Source of the DNA: Ectobacillus sp. JY-23
GTDB taxonomy: Bacteria > Bacillota > Bacilli > Bacillales > Bacillaceae_G
DNA: 64,000 nt
Reading direction: 5' to 3'
Assembly: GCF_023022965.1 (NCBI RefSeq)
Contig: NZ_CP095462.1
Span: forward strand, 3,080,001-3,144,000
Shown here: piece by piece, positions 44,415 through 55,441 of the stretch
Layout: every line of letters begins with the position of its first letter
Numbering within the stretch: position 1 is the stretch's first letter
Program-made: the position numbers and the translations under genes
Notes under the pieces: model-generated
What the model was told of the DNA's origin: nothing
Seen by the model: the letters and a program-made list of their open reading frames with translations, nothing else
Database searches by the model: none

Positions 44415-44836
44415 ATGTTGGGAACGGATACCGAATCGGAGAGTTGGCTGAAATTGCCCATGTTTCAAAACGAACCATTGATTATTATACGAATTTAGGA
44501 CTTTTGACCGCACATCGATCAGATTCTAATTATCGTTATTATGATAAAAATGCAGTTGAAACCTTGCATTTCATTGAACAATGCAAAAAGATGCACATGC
44601 CACTTAGTGATATTAAGCAGCTGCTTGCGCGTAAGCATACAGCAATTGATACAAGTCAATCTGTGGCTACACATGTGGATGAGGTCACACGGCATATTCA
44701 AGAATTGGAACAGGAGTTGGCACATTTAAAGCCGCTGCTGGATGAGTTAACAAATGAACAGCGTGAAACGATGATGAAGTATGTATCAGGTCGCGCGACA
44801 AATTTAATGCAAACGTTGCTTTTGTTTTTAGGATAG
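44415..44836 (+). CDS. MerR-family regulator with an apparent 1-nt frameshift near its start
   Basis: The good reading frame gives a MerR helix-turn-helix, RIGELAEIAHVSKRTIDYYT then NYRYYDKNAVETLHFIEQCK, and a C-terminal coiled coil (about 75 residues). The well-placed start, ATG 44415 behind AGGGGGCGAAT, is in a different frame. One extra G in the run at 44420-44422 would restore MLGNGYRIGELAE. As it stands, translation could start only at TTG 44444, removing the first helix residues. No effector cysteines typical of metal sensors are present. Frameshift mutation, sequencing error or programmed slippage remain open. Confidence 0.75.
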
Positions 44837-44901
44837 TAGTAGATGAGAGGATAACCATTACAGGAGGTGGATACCTTAGTTCATTGGACTAAGGGGATTG
44901 C

Positions 44902-46221
44902 TTGGACATATTTAATTTAGTCATGGTAGCGTTTTTAATTGCTCTTACAGGTTTTTTCGTTGCGGCAGAGTTCGCGATTGTGAAAGTGCGAAGCAGCCGG
45001 ATTGATCAACTTGTAACAGAGGGAAAACGAGGTGCTTTATCAGCTAAAAAGGTAACTACGCATTTGGATGAATATTTATCAGCGTGTCAGCTTGGAATTA
45101 CGGTGACAGCGCTGGGGCTTGGATGGCTTGGCGAACCTACGCTTCATCATATGTTGGAACCTTTGATGGAGAAATTGAACTTGCCTGCGGCGGTAGCGAG
45201 TACACTTGCTTTTGTTGTTGCCTTCGCATTTATTACCTTCTTGCATGTTGTAGTGGGAGAGCTTGCTCCTAAAACAGTTGCAATTCAAAAGGCAGAACAA
45301 GTTACAATGTTAGTTGCTAAGCCACTGATGTTTTTTTATAAACTTGCGTATCCTTTTATCTGGACGTTAAACGGCTCAGCTCGTTTTATTACCGGACTAT
45401 TTGGTCTTAAACCCGCTTCCGAGCATGAGGCAGCTCACTCTGAAGATGAACTTCGCTTAATTCTTTCTGAAAGCTATGAGAGTGGCGAAATTAATCAAAC
45501 GGAGTTTAAGTATGTTAACAACATATTTGAGTTTGATAATCGAATTGCTAAAGAGATTATGGTGCCTCGTACAGAGATTATTGGTTTGTATGAAGAAGAT
45601 TCTGCAGAAGACCATATGAAAATTATTCAAAGTGAAAAGTATACAAGATATCCGATATTTGGTGAAGATAAAGACGATATTATCGGAATGGTCAATGTAA
45701 AGGATGTATTTATTCGTTATATGAACGGTGATAGCGATGAACTTCCTCCCATTCGAGAATATATGCGTCCCGTCATTGAGGTTATGGAAACTATCGCCAT
45801 TCATGATTTGCTTTTACAAATGCAAAAAAAGCGCATTCCGATGGCAATTCTTTATGATGAATACGGTGGAACGGCCGGCCTTGTTACACTTGAAGATATT
45901 TTAGAAGAAATTGTCGGCGAAATTCGAGACGAGTATGATGAAGATGAACATCCGCCAATTCAACATATCAGTGAGTATCATAAAATTGTTGATGGCAAGG
46001 TGCTGGTAAGCGATATTAATGATTTATTCGGTCTTCACATGGATGAAGAAATCGTTGATACTGTTGGTGGCTGGATTATGATGCAAAATCATGAAATTGA
46101 AGAAGGTATCTCCGTAGAAGCGGATGGTTATGAATTCAAGGTTCTTGCTAAGGATTCCCATCAAATTAAACGAGTAGAAATTCGTAAGATTATGAGCGAA
46201 GAGCAAGCGGCGACTGTATAG
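44902..46221 (+). CDS. CNNM/CorC-type (hemolysin C family) transporter
   Basis: 439 aa. DUF21/CNNM membrane domain with four helices (residues 1-150; GFFVAAEFAIVKVRSSRIDQ, LGWLGEP), two CBS domains (IMVPRTEIIGLYEEDSAEDH, then MAILYDEYGGTAGLVTLEDI) and a C-terminal CorC_HlyC domain (DINDLFGLHMDEEIVDTVGG). Family members export Mg2+ or other divalent ions. The start is TTG 44902 behind AAGGGGATT, giving MDIFNLVMVAFLIALTGFFV, which matches the usual start of this family. Confidence 0.9.
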   Translation: MDIFNLVMVAFLIALTGFFVAAEFAIVKVRSSRIDQLVTEGKRGALSAKKVTTHLDEYLSACQLGITVTALGLGWLGEPTLHHMLEPLMEKLNLPAAVASTLAFVVAFAFITFLHVVVGELAPKTVAIQKAEQVTMLVAKPLMFFYKLAYPFIWTLNGSARFITGLFGLKPASEHEAAHSEDELRLILSESYESGEINQTEFKYVNNIFEFDNRIAKEIMVPRTEIIGLYEEDSAEDHMKIIQSEKYTRYPIFGEDKDDIIGMVNVKDVFIRYMNGDSDELPPIREYMRPVIEVMETIAIHDLLLQMQKKRIPMAILYDEYGGTAGLVTLEDILEEIVGEIRDEYDEDEHPPIQHISEYHKIVDGKVLVSDINDLFGLHMDEEIVDTVGGWIMMQNHEIEEGISVEADGYEFKVLAKDSHQIKRVEIRKIMSEEQAATV

Positions 46222-46234
46222 TCGTCGTTTTTAT
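46208..46234 (+). terminator. Terminator overlapping the end of the CNNM gene
   Basis: CGGCGACT/AGTCGTCG with a short loop around the stop codon, then TTTTTAT. Confidence 0.75.
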
Positions 46235-46414
46235 ATTTTAATATAATAAAAATGTTTTGGTTTTATTTTCTAAAACGATAACCAGTGTATATATTTTTGC
46301 AATATATAAACTGGTAAGAAAGAACGAATCGTTTTATATATCTAGTCTTATATACAAGTCTGTAAGGTTAAAAAATACTGTCTCTTCTGAATAAAAAGAC
46401 TTTATTTTTCTTTG

Positions 46415-46428
46415 TGTTAGCGCTTTCA
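46415..46428. promoter_or_regulatory. Candidate cre (CcpA) site upstream of ald
   Basis: TGTTAGCGCTTTCA fits the degenerate cre consensus TGWNANCGNTNWCA at all positions. It is 97 bases before the ald start codon; the promoter is likely just downstream (TATAAA near 46451). Carbon-source control of alanine catabolism is plausible. Confidence 0.5.
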
Positions 46429-46525
46429 ATATGTGTCAGAGAATGGTAGTATAAACATGTGAGATAAATACTATGTTAATAGAGTAAAAAAAGTATATGT
46501 AGTGTATGAAGGAGATGTTGAAATT

Positions 46526-47653
46526 ATGCGTATTGGGGTACCTGCAGAAATTAAAAACAATGAAAATCGTGTAGCAATGACACCAGCGGGCGTTGTTCAC
46601 TTAATCAGAAATGGACACGAAGTATATATTGAAGCTGGAGCAGGAATAGGTTCTGGTTTTACAGATGAGCAGTACGTAGCAGCGGGTGCTACAATTGTTG
46701 CAACGGCTGCCGAAGCTTGGGCTATGGATATGGTTATGAAAGTAAAAGAACCAATTGCAAGTGAATACGGCTACTTCCGTGAAGGGCTAATTTTGTTTAC
46801 ATATCTACACCTTGCGCCAGAGCCTGCTTTAACAAAGGCTTTAATTGAGAAGAAAGTTACAGCGATTGCTTATGAAACTGTACAAGCATCCAATGGAACA
46901 TTGCCTTTATTAACACCAATGAGTGAAGTAGCAGGACGTATGTCTGCGCAAATTGGTGCACAATTTTTAGAGAAGCCTGAAGGCGGGAAAGGTATTCTTC
47001 TTGGTGGTGTACCAGGCGTTAACCGCGGTAAAGTAACCATTATCGGCGGTGGTGTAGCAGGTACAAATGCTGCGAAAGTAGCTATTGGATTAGGAGCTGA
47101 GGTAACAATTATTGACTTAAATCCAGACCGTTTACGTCAATTGGATGATATTTTTGGTCATCAAGTAACAACATTAATCTCCAACCCTTATAATATTGCA
47201 GAAGCAGTAAAGACATCTGACCTTGTGATTGGTGCAGTTCTTATTCCGGGTGCTAAAGCGCCGAAGCTTGTAACAGAAGAAATGATTCAATCAATGGAGC
47301 CGGGCTCTGTAGTAGTGGATATCGCTATTGACCAAGGTGGTATTTTTGAAACAACAGATCGCATTACAACACATGATGAGCCAACATATGTGAAGCATGG
47401 TGTTGTTCACTATGCAGTTGCGAATATGCCGGGCGCTGTACCTCGTACATCTACAATCGCATTAACAAACGTAACTGTACCATATGCTGTACAAATTGCT
47501 AACAAAGGCTACGAGAGAGCTTGTCTTGAAAACAAAGCATTACTAAGCGGTATTAATACGCTAAATGGCTATGTAACATATCAAGCTGTAGCAGAAGCGC
47601 ATGGTTTACAATATGCGGATGCTGCAGAGCTTTTGCAAGCTGCACTCGTATAA
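46526..47653 (+). CDS. ald: Alanine dehydrogenase
   Basis: 375 aa. Oxidatively deaminates L-alanine to pyruvate with [23 protein letters not shown] at the start carries the substrate-binding arginine. Then come [20 protein letters not shown] (catalytic lysine region), [12 protein letters not shown] and the Rossmann segment [20 protein letters not shown]. In Bacillus it supports growth on alanine and sporulation. The start is ATG 46526, 11 bases after AAGGAG; the frame upstream to 46502 has no ribosome site. An amino-acid permease follows. Confidence 0.96.
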   Translation: MRIGVPAEIKNNENRVAMTPAGVVHLIRNGHEVYIEAGAGIGSGFTDEQYVAAGATIVATAAEAWAMDMVMKVKEPIASEYGYFREGLILFTYLHLAPEPALTKALIEKKVTAIAYETVQASNGTLPLLTPMSEVAGRMSAQIGAQFLEKPEGGKGILLGGVPGVNRGKVTIIGGGVAGTNAAKVAIGLGAEVTIIDLNPDRLRQLDDIFGHQVTTLISNPYNIAEAVKTSDLVIGAVLIPGAKAPKLVTEEMIQSMEPGSVVVDIAIDQGGIFETTDRITTHDEPTYVKHGVVHYAVANMPGAVPRTSTIALTNVTVPYAVQIANKGYERACLENKALLSGINTLNGYVTYQAVAEAHGLQYADAAELLQAALV

Positions 47654-47661
47654 TTATAACA

Positions 47662-47692
47662 AGAGCCGGGGGACAGGGTCTCTCGGCTTTTA
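47662..47692 (+). terminator. Terminator or attenuator between ald and the permease
   Basis: AGAGCCGGG and TCTCGGCTTTT form an imperfect stem with a TTTTAA end. It probably lowers read-through into the permease. Confidence 0.55.
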
Positions 47693-47714
47693 ATTTATAA
47701 AGGGGAATAACGGT

Positions 47715-49118
47715 ATGGAACTGTTCAAGAAAAAATCAGTTGCGCTCATGTTAGAGCAATCAAAGAAAAAACAACTAGAAAAAACGTTAGGTGCGTTTGA
47801 TTTAACTTTACTTGGTATCGGTGCCGTTATCGGGACAGGTGTTCTCGTTTTAACAGGGTTGGTAGCTTCCAGAGATGCTGGTCCAGCAGTTATTCTATCA
47901 TTTATGTTGGCTGCTATTGTATGTGGTTTTGCCGCACTTTGCTATGCGGAGTTTGCTTCGACAATCCCTGCATCGGGTAGTGTATACACCTATGCGTATG
48001 CAACAATTGGAGAGTTTGCAGCACATACGATGGGATGGACGCTTCTTTCTGTATATGTATTGACTACATCTGCTGTTGCAAACGGCTGGTCAGCATATTT
48101 TAATAATTTTTTAGGCGGATTTGGATTAGCAATACCAAAGGAGTTTGTAACCATTCCTGCACAAGGCGGAACGGTCAATTTACCAGCCATTTGTATTACA
48201 CTAGCAATCACATGGCTTTTGTCCAGAGGGACGAAAGAAAGTAAAAAAGTAAATAACTTTATGGTATTAGTAAAGCTAGTTGTAATCGGCTTATTTATTG
48301 TAGTAGGTGCATTTTATGTAAAGCCTGAAAACTGGACGCCGTTTATGCCGTACGGCTTGGAGGGTGTAATAGCAGGAGGAGCCGCTGTATTCTTTGCATT
48401 TTTAGGCTTTGATGCCTTGTCCACATCGGCAGAAGAAGTAAAAAATCCGCAACGAGACTTGCCAATTGGAATTATCTCGTCGCTGGTGATTTGTACGATT
48501 ATTTATGTTGTTGTTTGCCTGGTCATGACAGGGATGGTGCCATACACAGAGTTAAATGTGGCAGAGGCTATGGCGTATGTTCTGCACTCTGTTGGGCAAG
48601 ATGCAGTAGCGGGTGTGATTGCTGTCGGTGCTATTATCGGTATTATGGCGGTTATTTTTGCTTATGTGTACGCGTCTACTCGAATTTTGTTCGCAATGAG
48701 TCGTGATGGATTGTTACCGGGCATGTTTTCTAAAACAAATGCATCCGGTGTACCAACTTTCTCAACATGGATTACAGGTGCGGGCAGCGCATTTATTGCA
48801 GGTTTTGTTGACCTAAAAGAGCTTGCTAACTTAGCAAATATTGGTGCCTTGCTGACATTTGCTGTAATCGGAATTGCTGTTATTTTGTTCCGTAAATCAC
48901 ATCCGAATTTACAGCGTGGCTTCCGCGTGCCGTTTGTTCCTGTACTACCTATCATTTCGGTAGCTTGCTGTGTATTTTTAATGGTAAATCTACCAGGAAC
49001 AACATGGATGTATTTCAGTATCTGGGTACTACTTGGTGTAATGGTGTACTTTGGTTATTCTCGTAAGTACAGCGTATTACAGGAAAACAACGAGGTGTCA
49101 TTGAAAAAAGCAAATTAA
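47715..49118 (+). CDS. APC-family amino acid permease (cationic amino acid/alanine type)
   Basis: 467 aa with twelve helices. The LeuT-fold front reads LLGIGAVIGTGVLVLTGLVA; LCYAEFASTIPASGSVYTYA follows in helix 2-3. FAFLGFDALSTSAEEVKNPQ then RDLPIGIISSL identify the APC transporter/YfnA-like group. Placement behind ald suggests alanine uptake feeding alanine dehydrogenase, but other amino acids are possible. Confidence 0.88.
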   Translation: MELFKKKSVALMLEQSKKKQLEKTLGAFDLTLLGIGAVIGTGVLVLTGLVASRDAGPAVILSFMLAAIVCGFAALCYAEFASTIPASGSVYTYAYATIGEFAAHTMGWTLLSVYVLTTSAVANGWSAYFNNFLGGFGLAIPKEFVTIPAQGGTVNLPAICITLAITWLLSRGTKESKKVNNFMVLVKLVVIGLFIVVGAFYVKPENWTPFMPYGLEGVIAGGAAVFFAFLGFDALSTSAEEVKNPQRDLPIGIISSLVICTIIYVVVCLVMTGMVPYTELNVAEAMAYVLHSVGQDAVAGVIAVGAIIGIMAVIFAYVYASTRILFAMSRDGLLPGMFSKTNASGVPTFSTWITGAGSAFIAGFVDLKELANLANIGALLTFAVIGIAVILFRKSHPNLQRGFRVPFVPVLPIISVACCVFLMVNLPGTTWMYFSIWVLLGVMVYFGYSRKYSVLQENNEVSLKKAN

Positions 49119-49128
49119 GATAATTCAC

Positions 49129-49160
49129 AGAAAAGCACAGGGTTTCCTGTGCTTTTCTAT
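49129..49160 (+). terminator. Terminator after the permease gene
   Basis: AGAAAAGCACAGG/CCTGTGCTTTTCT perfect stem with a four-base loop and T-rich tail. Confidence 0.88.
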
Positions 49161-49269
49161 TTATTTTTTCTGAAAACTGTGTAAAATGAATGTACAAGAT
49201 TAGTTTAAGAAACATTAGAGCTAATGTTATGGTAATAGTTTTACTTTAGTGTGAATGGAGTGTGAGAAG

Positions 49270-50529
49270 ATGCGGACCGCTTTACATCAGTCAGGAAAGC
49301 TTATTTTTCACAAACGTGTGCAACAAGGAATTACGCAAGAAGAGTTATGTCAGGGGATTTGCTCAGTGTCTTATTTGAGCAAGATTGAAAACGATAAAAT
49401 TGAAGCTTCAGAGTTAATTATGCAACTCTTATGCGAAAGGCTAGGAATCAGTTTATCAAGTTTGCAAAATACAACAGGGGAAGCAAAGCAGCTGTTAGAG
49501 CAATTGCATACGGCACTTGTATATACCAATCAAGAAAAAGCAACGGAGCTATATAAGCAGCTTCAACCCGTTATGGTGCAAGTTCAGGATGCGGAAGTTT
49601 TAAACTTTTATCAATTGTTATCTGTGCGCTATTTTTTATTAATAGGACGGATGGATGAAGCAGTTTCTCTTTTAGAAGAATGTAAAAAGCTTTCTAGTAA
49701 ATATAGTCCCTTACACAATGTTATTTTCCATTATGTAAATGGATTAATATTTTGTAAAAAAGGGGAATGGGAAAAAGGTGCAGGCTATTTTGTGAAGTGC
49801 GAGCAACAGGCTAGAGCCATTAAGTACAGTGAGCCAAGTATCTATTACAACTTAGCGTTGGTCTATAGTATGATTCATAATGTTAGCATGTCTTTGTATT
49901 TTGTCGAACAGGCAATAAACTTATATAGTAAAGCTTCTAAGTTTCGTTATATTATAGACTGTCAAGTGATACAAGGGATTAACTACGCACGTTTAAAAGA
50001 ATATGATAAAGCGATAGAAACGTATGAAAATATTTTGCAGGCGGCACCATCTTTTTCTGACAAAGAAGAAATATTTGCAAGAACACTTCACAATCTAGGA
50101 TACTTATATGCTAGACAGGGAGAACATAAAAAAGCAACTGAATTATATTTAGATAGTTTACGTTATAAGGAATCACATATTGAGGCATATGTAGTGACTA
50201 TGTATGAGCTTGTTAAATCTTATATAGAGTTGAAACAGTTTCCTGATGCAAAGGTTTGGATTGAAAAAGGATTAAAAGCATCTAAAGACAATACTTTCGA
50301 AAAAAGGAATTATTATCTACTACTCATGTTGCAATATAAATACTTTCGTAGCTCTGGGGAATATAAAGACTTCTTAGAGAAAGAAGCCATTCCTGTATTT
50401 AAACAACTCAAAGACGCACAAGAGTTAAAAAACATATATATTGAACTTGCGGAATATTCAGAAAGTGAATTAGAATATAAAGAAAGCAATCGCTACTATA
50501 AATTAGCTATTGCAATCCAAAATAGATGA
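49270..50529 (+). CDS. nprR: Quorum-sensing regulator NprR (RNPP family)
   Basis: 419 aa. An XRE-type helix-turn-helix (residues 10-62: RVQQGITQEELCQGICSVSY, LSKIENDK) is followed by about nine TPR repeats to the C-terminus. NprR binds an imported NprX peptide and then activates neutral protease and late-growth genes in the B. cereus group; without peptide it inhibits Spo0F. The order nprR, short signal-like ORF, neutral protease gene is the same here. The start ATG 49270 has GGAGTGTGAG at good distance; ATG 49255 does not. Confidence 0.92.
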   Translation: MRTALHQSGKLIFHKRVQQGITQEELCQGICSVSYLSKIENDKIEASELIMQLLCERLGISLSSLQNTTGEAKQLLEQLHTALVYTNQEKATELYKQLQPVMVQVQDAEVLNFYQLLSVRYFLLIGRMDEAVSLLEECKKLSSKYSPLHNVIFHYVNGLIFCKKGEWEKGAGYFVKCEQQARAIKYSEPSIYYNLALVYSMIHNVSMSLYFVEQAINLYSKASKFRYIIDCQVIQGINYARLKEYDKAIETYENILQAAPSFSDKEEIFARTLHNLGYLYARQGEHKKATELYLDSLRYKESHIEAYVVTMYELVKSYIELKQFPDAKVWIEKGLKASKDNTFEKRNYYLLLMLQYKYFRSSGEYKDFLEKEAIPVFKQLKDAQELKNIYIELAEYSESELEYKESNRYYKLAIAIQNR

Positions 50530-50542
50530 AGGAGGTGAGGAC

Positions 50543-50662
50543 ATGAAAAAGTTATTAGCATTTGCTCTCTTAACGGCTGCAATCTTGGTAGTTATGGACA
50601 AACCACAATATGAATTTCACCCACCGTTTCGAGGTGAGGCAGATTTTAAGGTAATCGCTTGA
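50543..50662 (+). CDS. nprX: NprX-like signalling peptide precursor (39 aa)
   Basis: The ORF starts 13 bases after nprR with a near-perfect ribosome site AAGGAGGTGAGG. It reads MKKLLAFALLTAAILVVMDK then PQYEFHPPFRGEADFKVIA: a positively charged start, a hydrophobic core and a polar C-terminal part, the design of RNPP propeptides. The B. cereus group mature NprX contains SKPDIVG. Here the only KP is in MDKPQYEF, so DKPQYEF is a candidate active peptide, but FRGEADFKVIA is an alternative. It is followed by a terminator. Confidence 0.8.
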   Translation: MKKLLAFALLTAAILVVMDKPQYEFHPPFRGEADFKVIA

Positions 50663-50669
50663 ACAAAGT

Positions 50670-50709
50670 AAAACCCTTTCACCCAACCATTAGGTGAAAG
50701 GGTTTTTTG
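50670..50709 (+). terminator. Terminator of the nprR-nprX unit
   Basis: AAAACCCTTTCACC pairs with GGTGAAAGGGTTTTT with a nine-base loop. Confidence 0.88.
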
Positions 50710-50841
50710 TTTAATATAGCATCTTTATATCAAATTGTTTTAAAAATAGACACAAATATTGAGAAAGTTGAAAAGGTTGTTTTCTGTATTTTCAAACTAT
50801 CAGACAAATGCTAAGATGTGCATATCTTCAAAAAAAGTTAG

Positions 50842-52479
<1,638 letters not shown>

Positions 52480-52539
52480 TAAAGAAGAAAGTGTAAAAGA
52501 GAGTTACGCTCTGTCAAGGATAGCAATACTATAAAGAAC

Positions 52540-52586
52540 CTAAAAGGCCTCAGTTCCATATATCATGGAACTGAGGCCTTTTAGCT
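52540..52586 (+). terminator. Terminator after nprA
   Basis: A 20-base perfect stem (CTAAAAGGCCTCAGTTCCAT with its complement) around ATATC, one of the strongest in the window. Confidence 0.92.
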
Positions 52587-52628
52587 ATTCTTACTGTTAA
52601 AATAATCTGTTTACTTTATCACCAATAT

Positions 52629-53411
52629 TCACTCTTTATCTAAAAACGGTTTATTTACATAGTAGTAAAAAGCACCCATAAGTATGCTTCCACCTATAAT
52701 GTTACCGATTGTAACAGGAATTAAATTATGAATGACACCTTGAAATGAAATCGTTCCAGGGTGATTTAATACAAGGGCAATTGCAAATGTGCACATATTC
52801 GCAATGCTGTGTTCATATCCAGAAATAAAGAAGCAAAATACAAACAACACCATAGCAAATAACTTTGGTCCATCTGAATTGAATGCCATGGGAATAAAGA
52901 ATGCCAAACAAACCAACCAGTTACACAAAATCGCTCTAAAAAATAATTGGCTTGTTGGAACATGTATTTTATGTTCTACAACGCTAAGTAAGAAGCCATT
53001 CACAGAAGGGTCGTGAAACAGTCCAGTTGTATAAATTAGAAAGGCAAAACAGATAGCGCCAATAATGTTACCCACATACGTTGTAGCCCATAATATGAAT
53101 ACATCTCGCCACTTCATTTTTTTTCGTAATGCAGCATATGTAAAGTAAAATGTATTTCCAGTAAATAAATCTGCTCCTCCGTATGCGATAAGAATGATTG
53201 CTGCACCGAATGTGAGTGCAGCCATGGGATATGCTAGTGGTGAATGTTCCGTATAAAAATAGTTGCCTGATTTGAATGCCACGATTACACCGAATCCAAT
53301 AAACATACTAGCCAATATAGCTCTCATTATATACTGCACAATACTTTGACGAAATACGGTTAATTTTTTTAAGGCTAAATACTCTACTGATTGTAATGGT
53401 TTATTTTCCAT
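52629..53411 (-). CDS. Formate/nitrite transporter family channel
   Basis: 260 aa with six helices. The FNT signature is present: ILASMFIGFGVIVAFKSGNY, YGGADLFTGNTFYFTYAALR, VGNIIGAICFAFLIYTTGLF, NWLVCLAFFIPMAF, and SGYEHSIANMCTFAIALVL. It carries formate, nitrite or hydrosulfide as a pentamer. Which one is used cannot be told here. No Rex site is obvious upstream, though B. subtilis FNT gene ywcJ is a Rex target. It is transcribed alone. Confidence 0.9.
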   Translation of the reverse strand: MENKPLQSVEYLALKKLTVFRQSIVQYIMRAILASMFIGFGVIVAFKSGNYFYTEHSPLAYPMAALTFGAAIILIAYGGADLFTGNTFYFTYAALRKKMKWRDVFILWATTYVGNIIGAICFAFLIYTTGLFHDPSVNGFLLSVVEHKIHVPTSQLFFRAILCNWLVCLAFFIPMAFNSDGPKLFAMVLFVFCFFISGYEHSIANMCTFAIALVLNHPGTISFQGVIHNLIPVTIGNIIGGSILMGAFYYYVNKPFLDKE

Positions 53412-53601
53412 ACATTTCTCACCAATCTTTCATGTGTCCTAGGAATATGAACAAATATACTAGTTATAAGATACCCGACTGGTACATAAAACATTCTGAG
53501 TCAAAAGTAATAAGCATTCAGACTAGTTAAGAATGAAAATGATAAGAGTACTGGTGATTTAATATGAATAACTGCTTAACAACTTATAAAGAGGACTAAA
53601 C

Positions 53602-53638
53602 ATAAAAAAGCAAGAGCATTAAGCTCCTGCTTTTTCTG
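53602..53638. terminator. Bidirectional terminator containing the vanW-type gene stop codon
   Basis: AAAAAGCAAGAGC pairs with GCTCCTGCTTTTT across ATTAA. The minus-strand stop codon TAA lies in the loop. Confidence 0.75.
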
Positions 53639-54887
53639 GTTTTTTATATGTGCTTTTTGAAATGCGACCGCTTTGCAATACTTTCCCGTTTAATGTAACG
53701 GTTTTATATGTGTCTACAACGACTGCTTTATCTGTATCGCTAATAACCTTAGAAGAAACCTGTACGTTCTTTCCTGTGCTGGTTCCAAAAATACGGGCAA
53801 CTGCTTGATTATTTTCAACAAAAGATTGAATGTAGATATGTTTGCCTGTATTATTTTTAAACTTCAAGTCTGGACCATAATCAGCTACAGCGGCATCTTG
53901 CCCTAATGGAATGTAGCCAACTGGTAAGGAGTGATTACTGCGCTCAACAATTGCTAAATCAGCACGTAGCACAGCACCGTAAAGTGTACTGCTGACTTGG
54001 CATACACCGCCGCCTGCACTTTGTTCTATTTTCCCGTTAATAAAAACAGCCGCAGATTGGTAGCCGTTTTTTGCATCTGTAATTCCGACCCGACCGTTAA
54101 AGCTAAATACTTCATCAGGTGCAACAAATGCGCCTGTTAATGTACCTGCGGCGCGTTGTACATTAAATGTTTGACTCGCATTTCGTCCATTCATTGGTGT
54201 TCGATACTCAGCAATTACTTCCGTAATGCCCATGTTTTTTACATCTTCAGTAGTACGTTCTGGGCGTACTGCCATAATAGGTACTTGAATTTGGGGATTA
54301 GCTGTGGCGATAGATTGCTCTGTTAAAGCTTTAAGTTGATTTTTATCAACTTGAGAACCGTCTGTGCTTTCTGTGATGGTAATGGCAGTACCGTTAATAG
54401 CGATAGAAGCATTTTTAGGTTTACTTAACAGATTGTTGTACTTGTCTTTTATAAATGCCTCATATTTCTGGGGATCCAGTTTTGCTTCTAGCTTGTAGGA
54501 GCGGTTTAACCCGTCACTTTCAGCTTTCTTTCGAAAATCATAGCGCTCTTTCAAGTTGCCTTGTTGCTCTTCGAAAACTTGCTTAGCTACATCAGTCCCT
54601 TTATATTGAACACCTAAGTCTTTCCAAGTATATGTCTCTGTTACTCCATTTAGCGTATAAGAAATTGTTTGCTGATTCAATTGATCAACTTTTTGCTGTA
54701 CAATCTCTTCCACTTCTTTCTTTGTTTTCCCGTCCAAAGAAATGCCCTCAAAGGAAGTATGAGGCAAGACGTATGTGTCAAGCTGTTGATTTAGTTTCGA
54801 TGTGTAGCTGTATGCAACACCGCCTGCTACACATAGACCTACGCCTCCGGCAATAACGGAGCCAATAATCCAATTGCGCATTTTCAT
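53619..54887 (-). CDS. VanW family protein with YoaR-like domain
   Basis: 422 aa. One N-terminal anchor (IIGSVIAGGVGLCVAGGVAY) is followed by a YoaR-like putative peptidoglycan-binding region (residues 50-200; ISLDGKTKKEVEEIVQQKVD). The VanW domain follows (FNGRVGITDAKNGYQSAAVF, INGKIEQSAGGGVCQVSSTL, SNHSLPVGYIPLGQDAAVAD). It probably acts at the cell surface; vancomycin resistance should not be inferred from the name. AGGGGGAAAACGA precedes the ATG. Confidence 0.88.
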   Translation of the reverse strand: MKMRNWIIGSVIAGGVGLCVAGGVAYSYTSKLNQQLDTYVLPHTSFEGISLDGKTKKEVEEIVQQKVDQLNQQTISYTLNGVTETYTWKDLGVQYKGTDVAKQVFEEQQGNLKERYDFRKKAESDGLNRSYKLEAKLDPQKYEAFIKDKYNNLLSKPKNASIAINGTAITITESTDGSQVDKNQLKALTEQSIATANPQIQVPIMAVRPERTTEDVKNMGITEVIAEYRTPMNGRNASQTFNVQRAAGTLTGAFVAPDEVFSFNGRVGITDAKNGYQSAAVFINGKIEQSAGGGVCQVSSTLYGAVLRADLAIVERSNHSLPVGYIPLGQDAAVADYGPDLKFKNNTGKHIYIQSFVENNQAVARIFGTSTGKNVQVSSKVISDTDKAVVVDTYKTVTLNGKVLQSGRISKSTYKKPEKAGA

Positions 54888-55441
54888 TCGTTTTCCCCCT
54901 AGTGCTTTGTATGTAGTGCATGCTTTTCATATATTTCACAGGCGTTTAGACTAATGACGTATTGTGATTACAGAAATGTAAAGCTTCTTTTGCTGACAGC
55001 ATATGAAGTGTATGTACATGGCTGTTATATTGCTATTGCACAACATATTACTTACTATTATACTACTAAAAAGGGGTTTATGTAACTAAAAAGTAAAATT
55101 TGTTACGTTTTTGTAATATGTTTTATCTTGTTATGAAAAGAGTATTTAGTCATAAGTGGATGGTAAAGCGAAGAGTTATGTCTTTGGAATTTTATTGTAA
55201 CATTTTACCTAATATTCGTATAGTAAAATGCTTACCTAAAATTTTGGAAAACACATTAGTCATTTTAGGTAAGCATACATTTTTTTGTATCATTTAACAT
55301 GAATGATATTATTCTTTTCGGTTATAAAATGCTACGATTTTTAAACCATAGCTGTGTTAAAGCATTACCACTGTTAAATATTGTGGAAAGCGACAAAGAA
55401 TTTTAACAGGTGCTGACTTATACAAGAGGTGAGCGAAGTTG
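54888..55441. other. 554-bp intergenic region with a strong orphan hairpin
   Basis: A perfect 15-base stem (ATGCTTACCTAAAAT at 55228-55242, complement at 55262-55276) with a 19-base loop is followed by ACATTTTTTTG, so transcription from the left would end near 55284. No plausible gene is seen before it; the short frame at 55100-55297 runs through the hairpin and has no ribosome site. It could close a small RNA starting downstream of about 55080. Confidence 0.45.

Noticed and set aside
53619-54887. Interpretation of the VanW-family gene as vancomycin resistance
   Set aside because: No vanHAX or vanRS genes nearby; VanW/YoaR proteins are common in Bacillus and the domain does not by itself confer resistance.
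55100-55297. 65-aa plus-strand frame between vanW-type and nupC-type genes
   Set aside because: No ribosome site and it runs through a terminator hairpin.
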